Part shown: piece by piece, positions 1 through 10,206 of the stretch | Layout: every line of letters starts with the position of its first letter | Numbering within the stretch: position 1 is the first letter of the stretch | Assembly: GCA_022497155.1 (NCBI GenBank) | Contig: MU385742.1 | Span: 62,001-126,000, forward strand | Source: Whalleya microplaca | Taxonomy: Eukaryota > Ascomycota > Sordariomycetes > Xylariales > Xylariaceae | Reading direction: 5' to 3' | Length of the DNA stretch: 64,000 nt | The notes under the pieces: model-generated | Database searches by the model: none | The model's input: only the letters and a program-made list of their open reading frames with translations | Told to the model about the DNA's origin: nothing | Translations under genes and position numbers: made by a program

Positions 1-78
1 CTGTGAGATGATTCCAACAGTGCGGCGGCCACGATCTGGCATGGCGGAATCGATCAGGCGAGAAAGGTCAATATCCAT
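1..78 (-). CDS. 5' end of an unidentified gene, cut by the window edge
   Basis: An ATG on the minus strand opens a frame of 26 codons that runs off the left edge without a stop. The peptide starts MDIDLSRLIDSAMPDRGRR and ends in TVGIISQ. The ending is faintly like the 'RTIGIITK' stretch of dynamin-type GTPases, but 26 residues are too few to decide. The sequence upstream of the ATG has no obvious coding character and may be the 5' leader. Confidence 0.3.
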   Translation of the reverse strand, partial: MDIDLSRLIDSAMPDRGRRTVGIISQ

Positions 79-889
79 CACACAATGCAGCTAGAATAGT
101 CGTGAGAATTAATTTAGAGACTTGTTCAGAAAGATTACAAATGTTTAAGGTTTAAATTGATTCCGTGGACAGCTATATCGAATACTTGTTATATATGGCA
201 TCCTCGCATAATAATAAAAAAACAGGGCATAAGTCGACAGAATGACGTCAACGCCAATGCCAACCCAATAATCCGCACGTAACCGAATCCCGATGAATCC
301 AACATTTCATCGTCATCCGAACATTTGAACAAGGACCTAGATCAATAACTGAAAGCTACTATAAGGTAGATTTTAATTGTCAATGGATTGAAAGCTTTTG
401 TATAGGTGCTGGAGTGTTGTCCTCTGATCTATGATGGGGTAAGCTCAATATATCCCCACTATCACCCAGTGCCACCATCTATACGTAAAGCACAAGTCAT
501 TATCCTGGGATTTCTGAAGTCTGGCTTAGAATGATGGAAGTGAGTATATAATTTGACATATAGTCTAGGCTGGTCGTCGCCCAGTTTTCTCCAGCCTTTG
601 GGTATGATTGCTCGAATGCCGGGTCTCACGCCCGGCATCAAGCCGTGTTGCCTGAAGCTTCTCGGGATCGTCGAGCACGATGCTTCCAAAATCTATGTAA
701 GCTGGCGGCCGATCGTCCCTAATAGACTCATCAATATCTTTAATAGGCGCATCTTGTGGGTGATATCAGCAGAAGAAGAAACCGCAAATGTTGGTTATCA
801 GCCTAGTCGCCTAGTCTTCAACTAATCCTACTTCCAACTCCTAAAATAGGACAGAAAGGACAGTAAATGACTCTGAATGCTTGCACTGG
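79..889. other. intergenic, no gene seen
   Basis: The stretch is AT-rich, with only short random frames. I find no motif that supports a gene. Its right end grows into the GT28 relic on the minus strand. Confidence 0.5.
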
Positions 890-1491
890 TTCACAGTATG
901 AGCAATGGAATTGACAGGGATTGCATAATGCACGTAGGCGAAACTTGACGGACTACCTAGCGATAATCGTGTCAGCCCTGAAAGGCGATCCGGTCTGCAG
1001 GTACGGCTGGATGCACGACTTCCAGAAGCCCCTTAGAATATTAGCGATCGCCTTGCGCTTCGCTGTACGCCGCCAGCCAATAGGCTTTCCGTGCTTGGTA
1101 TCAGTCTCGGCTTTCATGCCATGAAGGCCACTAGCTTGTCCAGATCGCCCCTAATGGGATAGACCCCCAACGCTGTCTTCAGCGCGAAGTCCTCGTAGGC
1201 ATCGTGCATGGCGAGGCAGACCCGATGGCCTGCTGCTTGCAGCTCACATTCAAATACAGCGACGGTTTGTATGTCGGCCCGGCTATCCACCACTTGGGTT
1301 ACAATATTGCATGGTGTCGGTATTGGTTCTGCTGGGCTGGCACCAGTGTAATTTATGGGCGTGGGTACGGAGGACCACTTAGTGTTAAATATTATGACCG
1401 AGACGAAACGGCAGAGTGTGCGAGATAGTGCATAGTCGACACGGACATCGACATGACCATTATCTAGAATGTGAGGGTGCCAGCGAACCAT
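890..1491 (-). pseudogene. decayed sterol 3-beta-glucosyltransferase (GT28 N-terminal domain) relic
   Basis: Read on the minus strand, the segment matches what I know of the GT28 lobe of fungal UDP-glucose:sterol glucosyltransferases. It contains CNIVTQVVDSRADIQ (normally NIVIQVVGSRGDVQP), then CELQAAGHRVCLAMH (normally GHRVRLATH), then a GGDPxxLxAFM-like IRGDLDKLVAFMA. The next in-frame codon is TGA at 1113-1111, yet homology goes on in the same frame (KPRLIPSTESLLAGG). It then continues in a second frame (GFWKSCIQP, then ADTIIA) and in a third (SSFAYVHYAIPV). So there is at least one premature stop and two frame changes. A splice acceptor-like TCTAG precedes the DNGHVDVRVD stretch. The C-terminal UDP-binding lobe is absent. 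I infer a dead gene fragment; catalytic glycines of the GSRGD loop are also replaced. Confidence 0.7.
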
Positions 1492-3525
1492 ATATATTAT
1501 GGATGAAGCTAAGATGCTTACCAGGCGTTGAATATACGTATGACATTGCCCACATGTCTATCTAGCAACATGTTGTAATCGCTCATTGATAAGACTTGGC
1601 AGGCCAGTCAGTCAAGCCCGCTCTGTTGTAGGGCTCAATTTGATGGCCGCATTGCCTCAATCGCACATGGTTCCGACATTAGATACCATGTCTGCCTGTG
1701 CGGATGTGTAGGAGGTAAGCAGTAAGGGCGGAATGGCAGCCGTGCGGTTTGTGAAATTGAATGCATAGAATGGCTACCACTGAGAACAGCGATGCAAGGT
1801 TGAAGAGGGCATTGATTGTGGCCATACATAAGTAGGTACCTAGGTAGGTAGCATCAGGCCTCTCTGGGCGGGCAGGTGTCCGGACCTGGTACATACATGC
1901 AAAGATCCTCTTGAGGATGCTGGAACTTTTTCTTCAGACGATTCTACAGGTATATACATGCATCTGATGCTGGCGGAAGCGCTAGGTAGAGGGTGTCTCG
2001 AAGACGTCCAATTCTCATGTTCCTGCTTATGGTACGTAAATTACTAACAATTACAGAATCAGGATAACAGACCTCGGGAATAAGCAAGCATGTAGGTACG
2101 GAATGCCCCTCTTCCATCTGTGGATGGCACATGCATCTGCTGGATCTGGGCAATGTTATCGATAAGGCAGGAAGAAAGAGGCAGGGTCGACAGTGTTGGA
2201 CTCGTTAGCCTACATATACCTCCTAACCAACTGGAATTCAGAATACCTGCAGATTACTTCAATGTTAGCTATGTATATGGGTACATATGTACCTGTTCAA
2301 GGCCTCTAGGTACCCATTCAGGACCGCTAGGTTCCCCCTCAGGGTTGGCACGTGACCGGAGGAACATCTTGAATCTGTTGCTAGTACAATATACACCTGC
2401 CAGGCTGGGCATTGCCGCATTGGCCTCGCTTAGTACAATATGAAAGTGCATTCTTGCTACAAGAGTTTATGTGTAATGCCTCAACTACTCTCATAGGTAC
2501 CCCTGCGAACTCAGCTTTTACATATCAAATACGCACGCATGCATAGCTACTTGATAGAGGAATGAGGTTGACAGTGAGTATAGTAGCTGTAGTCTTCATG
2601 CCAGATGCCTCAAGCTGTAGTTGGCTGCAAGGGTAGGAACAAAGGGACCTGTGTTCTTTGTTCTAGATACGAATTGCTCCAAGTTCTGGTTGACTTCAAG
2701 GCCAAAAACAAGAGTTCTAGATTCTTTGTTCCGTATCCAACATGACTACCATTTGCGGTGCAACCATCAGAAATGGCAGTTTCTGTTCTTCCTTCGCTTC
2801 CTATTAATGCCTGTCTTGCTGGACAGCCGAATCACCAACATGGTTGACATGAGCATCTACTACTAACTGCAAAATAGGACAAAAAAACTAAGTTAGTCTC
2901 TTGGGCCGCATTTCTCACTGATCGACATGCTACTTATTCGTGATGAGGAATTCAACAAGGAAACTGTAATCTGGTTAGTTTCTCTTCCCACAAGAAGCAC
3001 TAGGTTATTGCCAACCACAGACTCGATGAAAGAAAATGTTCTCATGACGGCTGGCTGTGCCTCATAACCAACAGTGAATCTCCGAGTATACCTTGTTGCT
3101 TGTTCTAATTGAAGCTGTACCGAAGGCTTACCATAGTTCGTCAACTTTAGTCTCATACCCACCCCTTTTCACATCTTATCTTCGCGAAGCTGAAAACGGA
3201 AATACTGGTGTTTCTGGTGACAAAACCCATGTTCATGTATATCACCAACATTCAACTTCATAAGGATGAATAGTAGAATCTCTGCCCGCTATGCAAATCC
3301 AAATCTCCATAAAGCCTCCTTGATGTCTCTTTTGAAACTATCGACATACCACAACATATCTCGGTCCTTAAGCTCATATCAATCGACTTTGTAACGCTTT
3401 ACATAGTATTCGCATTACAAGCATACTCATATATTCCCTAATTTAGCCACTCTGAGACAACATTTCTTTTAAAGGCCACGATCAGGTTCTAAATAACACC
3501 TTAGGCTCCCCGGACGGCTTCCCAA
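1492..3525. other. gene-poor spacer
   Basis: It holds several short frames without recognisable motifs and repeated TAGGTA/TACCTA words, for instance around 1831-1852. A 90-codon minus-strand frame at 2893-3162 has ordinary amino-acid composition but no family I can name, so I did not call it a gene. Confidence 0.5.
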
Positions 3526-5307
3526 ATGGCTTTGCAGAAACCCGAAGATATCAAGAGTGTTATGATTGTAGCCAGTCCCTATGCATCTGTAACTCTTAGG
3601 GATAAGGAAGATGGGTATAAGGGGACAGAACGCGTATTAGTCTACATCATCGACGTCTTACAGAAATTGGACATATATGTTCATCTCGTTGCAGCAGGAG
3701 GTTCAAATGAACCAAAGTACGGGAAACTTTGGAAATCATCTGAGAATCCAATCTGGGACTTAACAAAACGTGGAAATGCCATAGAAGGCAAAATTGAACA
3801 GACTGCGGAGAAGGAGCTCCTCGAGGAAAAAAAGACTACCGAAGAGAAGAGCGCTACAGAAGAGAAGCTTCTCGAAGAGCAAAAGGCAGCAGAAGATAGC
3901 AAGGTCACAGAGGAGGATAAGCTCGAAGAGCAGAAGACTACAGAAGAGCAGAAGACTACAGAAGAGCAGAAGACTACAGAAGAGCAGAAGACTACAGAAG
4001 AGCAGAAGACTACAGAAGAGAAGCTTCTCGAAGAGCAAAAGGCAGCAGAAGATAACAAGGTCACGGAGGAGGAGAAGCTCGAAGAGCAGAAGATTACAGA
4101 AGAGAAGAGGCTTACAGAGCAAAAGCCAGCAGAAGAGAACAGCGCCACAGAAGAGAAGAGACCTACAGAGCAAGAGAAGGAGAAAGCGGAACAGGAGAAA
4201 AAGGTCGACGTGGAACAGGAGAAAAAGGTCGACGTGGAACAGGAGAAAAAGGTCGACGTGGAACAGGAGAAAAAGGTCGACGCGGCTATTCTCGAGACTT
4301 GCCATTTGATTAACCTGGCAGCGCAGGATAAGGATCATCCGCCCCAAATTGTCGATTGTCATATTGCACACAACACTAACATATATGCAACATTGGTAAA
4401 ACTGTCCATTCCTCACCTGGTTACTCACCATGGTCCTCTCACCGGCAAATTGCTCGGCATATATAAGGCAATCAAGGAGTTCCCGGATATAATTTTCGCC
4501 ACTGTGTCACTCTATCAACAAATACCTCTATACAAGGGAAAATGCATTCGCAATTATACCGACTTAGCCGGCTACAAGGTTGACACGAGCAACACACCTA
4601 GCGCAGAAAGTGACGCGGAAATCGACGAAGTCCTTAGCAGCGATGAAAAGGAGCTCCAAAAACACGTCCAATACAAAATGAAAGTCATCGCCGCCCTTCC
4701 GAATGGAATACCTGATGAGAAATCTACGACCGGCCCGCAGAAACCAGCTATAGTAATGTTGAGTCGCCTATCGCCTAAGAAAGCCATCGATCGCGGTATC
4801 AGAATTGCCAAAGAGCTAAACATAAAGATCATTGTTGCCGGTATTGTTCTGAAAGACCAAAACGACGGGGATTATTTCGATAAAGTTCTAAAACCACTGT
4901 TTGATAGTGAGGAACTCGTGGAGTGGGAACAGGGAGTCAACGAGACTAACAAGACCAAATTCCTACAGGGAAGGATTGCCCTATTAGCATTAACAAACCG
5001 CAAACGAACTAAGTGGAGCACCCCTATCATCGAGTCCGATGGGTTGCACATCACCGAAGCACTGAGAGCTGGGCTGCCTGTAGTCTGCGACAGAGGCATC
5101 GGCAAATCAAAAGTGGGCGAGGGAGCGGGATTCAGATGCCGTAATAATGATGAAATTATCGAAGTCTTCCGCAATAAACTGTCGAGCATTGATCGGACAA
5201 AGTGCCGCCAACACTACCTGGACAACTTCGAAATTCGTATGACGGTCGAAAAAAGAATGAAGGCCTGGGTAAAAGCAAGCCAAATGTGGAAGCCCCCTGT
5301 TCTGTAA
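3526..5307 (+). CDS. GT4-type glycosyltransferase with a Glu/Lys repeat insertion
   Basis: This is a single-exon protein of 593 residues. The N-terminus has a GTERVLVYIIDVL stretch like the GGTERVV signature of bacterial group 1 (GT4) glycosyltransferases, followed by a VHLVAAGGS strand. After a long charged insert come IVDCHIAHN and PHLVTHHGPL, the rest of the N lobe. The C lobe has VMLSRLSPKKAID, IIVAGIV and the GT4 signature E-x7-E at about Glu503 and Glu511 (ESDGLHITEALRAGLPVV). Family members transfer a sugar from a nucleotide donor; the acceptor is unknown. Residues about 88-254 are almost only Glu, Lys, Gln, Thr and Ala and should form a coiled coil or charged helix. They are encoded by minisatellites at 3925-4014 and 4189-4284. 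There is no signal peptide or membrane span. The similarity looks bacterial, so horizontal transfer is plausible but unproven. Confidence 0.8.
   Translation: MALQKPEDIKSVMIVASPYASVTLRDKEDGYKGTERVLVYIIDVLQKLDIYVHLVAAGGSNEPKYGKLWKSSENPIWDLTKRGNAIEGKIEQTAEKELLEEKKTTEEKSATEEKLLEEQKAAEDSKVTEEDKLEEQKTTEEQKTTEEQKTTEEQKTTEEQKTTEEKLLEEQKAAEDNKVTEEEKLEEQKITEEKRLTEQKPAEENSATEEKRPTEQEKEKAEQEKKVDVEQEKKVDVEQEKKVDVEQEKKVDAAILETCHLINLAAQDKDHPPQIVDCHIAHNTNIYATLVKLSIPHLVTHHGPLTGKLLGIYKAIKEFPDIIFATVSLYQQIPLYKGKCIRNYTDLAGYKVDTSNTPSAESDAEIDEVLSSDEKELQKHVQYKMKVIAALPNGIPDEKSTTGPQKPAIVMLSRLSPKKAIDRGIRIAKELNIKIIVAGIVLKDQNDGDYFDKVLKPLFDSEELVEWEQGVNETNKTKFLQGRIALLALTNRKRTKWSTPIIESDGLHITEALRAGLPVVCDRGIGKSKVGEGAGFRCRNNDEIIEVFRNKLSSIDRTKCRQHYLDNFEIRMTVEKRMKAWVKASQMWKPPVL
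3861..4284 (+). repeat. coding minisatellites inside the GT4 gene
   Basis: There are three layers. An 18-bp unit (GAAGAGCAGAAGACTACA, encoding EEQKTT) occurs five times without a break at 3925-4014. A block of about 75 bp starting near 3861 is repeated with few changes near 4017, 156 bp later, so the 18-mers are nested in a larger duplication. A 24-bp unit encoding EQEKKVDV occurs four times at 4189-4284, the last copy ending differently. All units are multiples of three, so copy-number change would not break the frame. Confidence 0.95.
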
Positions 5308-6113
5308 GGTGCCTAGGGATGTTTTCTGGTTCAACACACCGAGTTCGGATAGATCACATTTTCTTCAAGCTCAAGAAGTGATAGTCTTACCCTATAAGTC
5401 TATTACGGCCCCTTTAACACCAAGCGCTTTTCCGATCCCCCATTGTCTTTCTTTTTGGGTACGGGTTGCTTTTCGGTATGCGCTGCTTTTTGTGCTGCAC
5501 TACTTCTTAATTTGAGGGATCATATGCGGTATACGGATTTTCTTACCTTGTCACTCTTTAAAAAGTAAACTGACTTGACCGAAAGCTCCCAGGCTTGGTT
5601 TCGCAAGGCTTTACTTCAGGGTCAAATCAGGACAGGGCTTAGCTCGCTTTAGTTGCTGCGTTCCGTTAGCTCATGTTAGCATAACACGCACACATACAAG
5701 CTGAGCGTTTTTACTTATACCTTACAACAACTAATACAAGGCATCCTTGGACAGCATGCGTACCCTCAGTAACCTACGTGATATGAGTAATTGTCACGAT
5801 AATAGGGGCATTAGTTATAGTGCCTTAAGCCTATGGATCTCGGAGCAATTATTGCCCCGAGATCCCCGTTACCTAAAAGGGATCTCCGGCTTCTAAGTTG
5901 TTAGGAATCCTTTAGATCTTAGACCTTTATACGATTCTACTTAGTCAACTAGAGTGAGCACGGCAGCACCTAAAGGACCATTGCACACACTGTAACTGTG
6001 ATAGTAATGTTATACCTATACATGAGGTCATCCTCTTCAATGGTTGAACTAATCTGACATACTATCAAGCTCTGCAGCTATTTCTTTGCACTGAGCAGTT
6101 ATATTTATGGACC
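5308..6113. other. intergenic between convergent genes
   Basis: It lies between the ends of the GT4 gene and the MFS transporter and should carry both 3' regions. It includes a perfect 9-bp inverted repeat, GGATCTCGG at 5835-5843 and CCGAGATCC at 5857-5865, with a 13-nt loop. I see no gene. Confidence 0.6.
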
Positions 6114-7798
6114 TTATGAGTCAGGACGCGCCGACCTATCGATATTGAGCTTTGTTAGTATAAGCACCATGACACCTCCTGCTATGTCTAACAGAACAAC
6201 TAATCCCTAGTTAGGCATGTATCACAGGATTACCGATTTAGGGCACATGTTGACTCACAAATAGTGAAAGACCATCCCACACCGATTGCATTTATTAGGG
6301 GAACAACAGCCGCGCTGCTGCTTGCTCCAAAAGCGTACTGCATTATGTATTTACTACATATAATTTCTGCCTTCTCGGCAGGGTAAACCTCTGTGAAGTT
6401 TAAGTTAGTGCCCTTGGTATTCCTCGAGAAAGCTTAGGGGAAATTTTCTTACCAGTTGTATACGTATTTAGCGCATTAAATGTTCCCATCAAGCCAACGC
6501 CCATCCAAAACCCAGTCACTATTGGCAAAGCCAGTCCTCCGAACTCTTTTTGCAAACACCATCCATAGAGCAGCACCGAGATCGGGAGGATGACGAAGAG
6601 AGCTGAGAGTCCGCTGTTGAGTCGGTCCTCGGGGAGGCGGACACCTCCTCTCTTAGCGATGTATCTTCTCACAGTGTGATCAGACAAACGCCCGCCGACG
6701 ATGCTGCCGATCCAGAATCCAATTCCCGGAGCAATATAGAACAGGCCACTAATCAAAGGTGTTGTGAGATTGAAGCGCGGATTGATTATATGGCGAACAG
6801 ATGTAAGCAATCCATATTGTGTTACTGACAAGCAGCTGCAGGTAACATCCTTTCAAAAGGGTCAGGAAGGGCTATCAAGAAGAGATTTTCATGGGGGGTT
6901 ACCGCGAGCAAGACATTGAGGCGAAAATATTGCTTGAAAACTGTTGTAGGGTTGAATTTCTTAAGTATGGCCATAATTGACCTTGGAGCATTCTTCTCAT
7001 CGGAGCTGAGCTCGACTTCTCCTTTAATGGTGGGGATGACAATAAGTGAGAGTATAAGTCCAGCGCCAGACATCGCAGCCTGGAGCCAGTAGATGACACG
7101 CCAGCTGCAAAAAGTCACAATTATACCCGCAATGCATGGACCTGGATGTAGTTAGCAATGCTGTCATGTCAATACTCTTGAATCAATCTTACCAAGAGCA
7201 GGGCCAGCGACAGTGCCAACCATGAAGAATCCAACTGCTCGTCCGCGAACCACCTACAGACCGAATATAAGGTCAGAAATTTAAGACTATTATATTTTTA
7301 AGATATTTTTACCTTGATTAGGTTTCAGTGGACTTGGAATAGACATACTGGCTCGAATATATCGGCAATTACGGTTTGTCCGGCAACCATGAAGTACGTG
7401 CCGGTAAGGCCGCCAAGCAATCGACAAGCGGTGAAAGTTGCCATATTATGTGCCAATGCTGTACCAATAGATGATGCAAGCAACACAACGATTGCTATAT
7501 TGTAGATCTTCCTTCTACCGAAAAGATCGCTCAACGGCACCCATATCAACGAAAAAAGTCCCATGGATACGAGCACCCCAGCATTGGTGATATTGATTAT
7601 CTCCGACGTTGTAGAGAGATCCGTCGATATTTCAGGGGTAGCCACAAATAGGGAGGTAGTAGAGGAAGTAATGACGAATGCCATCCAGCTGACCACAAAT
7701 AAAATAAAATATTTCCGCCAAGTTGACAGCTCGGTAGTAGTTCTCTCTGCTGAGTTTTCCGGCTCAGCGTCCGGCCCTGGGCTCGTACAATTGAACAT
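6114..7798 (-). CDS. MFS transporter, DHA1-like drug:H+ antiporter family
   Basis: This is an integral membrane protein of 450 residues that likely exports small molecules by proton antiport. Six exons fit one frame: 7798-7349, 7253-7193, 7141-6903, 6849-6453, 6390-6259 and 6187-6114. Each intron (51-95 nt) begins GT and ends AG. In-frame stop TAA just before the ATG supports the start. Visible family marks are the motif A-like LSDLFGRRK between TM2 and TM3, ADIFEPVVRGRAVGFF after the first TM group, GPALGPCIAG and SWRVIYWLQ at TM5-6, and NPRFNLTTPLISGLFYIAPG and GGRLSD in the second half. The N-terminal cytoplasmic tail is short (about 28 residues). The last exon supplies the twelfth helix and the tail IDRSARPDS. 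Substrate cannot be read from the sequence. Confidence 0.85.
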
Positions 7799-9557
7799 AG
7801 CAAGTTATAAGATGCTCCGTAAGTCATACGTGATCAGGGTTGGATAGGGGGTTAAGAAAGAAGACAATGACCGCCGCAGATAAGGGGAACTTGTGGTCTT
7901 TGGGGCATGATTATTAGAGTTCTGTTACCAGATATTTAAGAAGGATCATAACCATAACAGTATAAATCAATAGGAAATATTGCAAGAATTGCGCCGATAA
8001 AGCAATACTAGAGCTCGGCATACAATACTAGTGGAGTCGCGGTGTGTCGTTCCTGAGAGCCGCCTCGGAGGCTGGACTACGTCCCCGAACTACGATGATG
8101 TTCGTCTAGACCCACGATGGTATAAATGATTTCTCTGGGTAGTTGGTTTGCTTATTGGCAAAGGGAAATAAATCTACTATAAAACTCAATTCCCAAAGAT
8201 GGCATCCCTAGCATGACATTCTTAGATGGTCGGCATGTTACGCTTCGGCATGGTTGTGAAAACGCCGAGTGGGGACTTCGGCATAATAGTACTTTGGCCG
8301 GGCGACTCTTGGTCATTTGTGGCTGCGACATCGGTACTAAAACAAATTTCTATATAGAACCATAGTTTCGGCGCGGACGAGAAACCACCGCTTTCGGTAT
8401 TATATGATGTATGCCGACCAGAGCAGGCAATAGCTCAATCGAGATAATCACACCCAATAATTCATAAGGCAGTAGTGTCTATGCTAAGAGTCGTAGCAGC
8501 AAAGGACACGACGTTAGATCTTTCACATAGACTAATGTTCCTTATAGCGCTATATTCTTCTTAGGTGAATGCTACTACTATTTATTTTTGAAAAGTGGTG
8601 GCCATAGTATGATCACGCACTGTATGGGAAATACCGAGCGCAATGGCTGAGCAAATCTAACAGAGGTATTACATTGTTGATGACATACTACTCCCCGCGG
8701 AATCTGGCTTTGCTGAGAAATGGCTCCCACAAAACGGGGTTGGTAGCAATGGCGTCGAGAAGACGAATTTCCAGACAGTCGCTAATCTTCTTGCTTCCAC
8801 TGTAAGTCCTACTACCTACCGAGACTGGTAACGAAACAGAGACTCAAGTAAACTTCAGTGCCGTTCTTGAAAGGCAAGAGTGTACATGGCGTGCATGGGG
8901 GTCGGAATGTAGCATGGACCGCCAACAACACCCGGATTCCAGAAAAGGATTGCCAGGAAAATGCCTCCGCTCAAACATCAAATTCTCGTAGAGTATCATT
9001 CAAAATTATTCCACGCCCCCAGATGATGCTTGAATTCGAACTTGCTGGGCCAATCGCACATATCCAACATAGAGGGGAAAGGGGAAGGTATACGATGATC
9101 AAGGGGGGTTAGGGGTCTCTATCATTACATACATCTGAATATGAACTGCTATTGTCTATAAGCAGTGACGGTAAGACACGATGGGGCTATCTCAAAACGA
9201 GTACATAGTGCTGTGGCAGAGATGGGTATTTCCAATCACTCATTAAGGTCTAGCCATATATCTAAATGTCTACAGGAATAGCTTTTGACTATTGTTTCCA
9301 TCCCGGGCCGTAAAATACATATATTCGTAGGACTCTGGTGTCTCTGACGAAATAATGCAATAGTTGCGTTTCTTTTGCGACATGGGATTATATTTATATA
9401 AGAAATCCGGATAATATGTTGAGGCCTTTTAAACGATACTTTATAGTGTAGGTAACGGAATGTTTTGTTCAAGTCATGTTGGTCGCTGAAGCAAATTGTG
9501 CATTTAGTAAACGAACATTTAAACGTCGACTAGGCAATTGGCTTTCTAGATACCCCT
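7799..9557. other. spacer with TTCGGCAT-like words
   Basis: I see no supportable gene. Between about 8017 and 8400 the word CGGCAT or a close variant recurs several times (CTCGGCATAC, CTTCGGCATGG, CTTCGGCATAAT, TTTCGGTATT). This could be a remnant of a mobile element or simple drift. An 84-codon frame at 8858-9112 has no family marks. Confidence 0.45.
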
Positions 9558-10206
9558 TTAAATGGGATGCCAATTCTCTTTAATAGTATCAAAGATAACC
9601 CCATGGTCCTCATGTTGTTTTAAGCCTGAGACAATGATAACAGCAACTATACCCTCGACGCCTTTGACACGGATAGGGACCGCACCACCATGTATGGCAT
9701 ACTTTTGGGCCTGCTCTGGGCTCATCCCATACTTCACGCGGAACGCCTCTTCGTCCCCGTCGAACTTGCAGTGCATGAACCACGTGCTAGCTCCGAACCG
9801 AAGCACGGTGTTTCTCTTCCGCTGGACCCAGATCTCGTTATCGGGAGCAGTCCCCGAGCCGACAGCGGTCTGAAAGAGGACCTGGCCGCTGTTGGCGAGC
9901 GATATTGAGACAAGGGTGGGCTTCTCCAGTGAGAAGGGTAGAAGCCTTGCGTATAGCAGATGACCTAGCTCCCAGGCATCTTCGGCTGTGAACGAATCAA
10001 AGACGAAGGAGTCCCATAGTCCTTTTACTTCAAGGAGCTACTTCTGAGTCAGCCATTGAGAGATAGTAAAAGAAATAAGTCTCACATACATCCTCGGGAG
10101 GATTGGGGATTGGTGATGGTGGTTGAGGGGTTTGCTGGACGGAGAGGACCTTTCGAAGTCCACATCCGGAAGCGGGATCCCGACGGGTCAAGATAGTCTG
10201 AGACAT
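9558..10206 (-). CDS. UPF0303 / HbpS-GlcG-like (DUF336) protein
   Basis: This is a soluble protein of 198 residues in two exons, 10206-10090 and 10037-9558, joined by a 52-nt GT-AG intron (donor GTATGT). The C-terminal half carries the family pattern: QRKRNTVLRFGASTWFMHCK, then KYGMSPEQAQKYAIHGGAVPIRV, then VKGVEGIVAVIIVSGLKQHEDH. This matches the UPF0303 group that includes yeast YBR137W. Members of the wider GlcG/HbpS fold have been linked to heme or flavin binding, but the fungal function is poorly defined and I do not assign one. The N-terminal 39 residues are Pro-rich and probably disordered. No signal peptide is visible. Confidence 0.85.

Noticed and set aside
2893..3162. 90-codon minus-strand frame
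   Set aside because: Composition is protein-like, but I find no family marks, splice partner or leader.
3681..4431. Long alternative frames across the GT4 repeat
   Set aside because: They are artefacts of repeats that lack stops in several frames.
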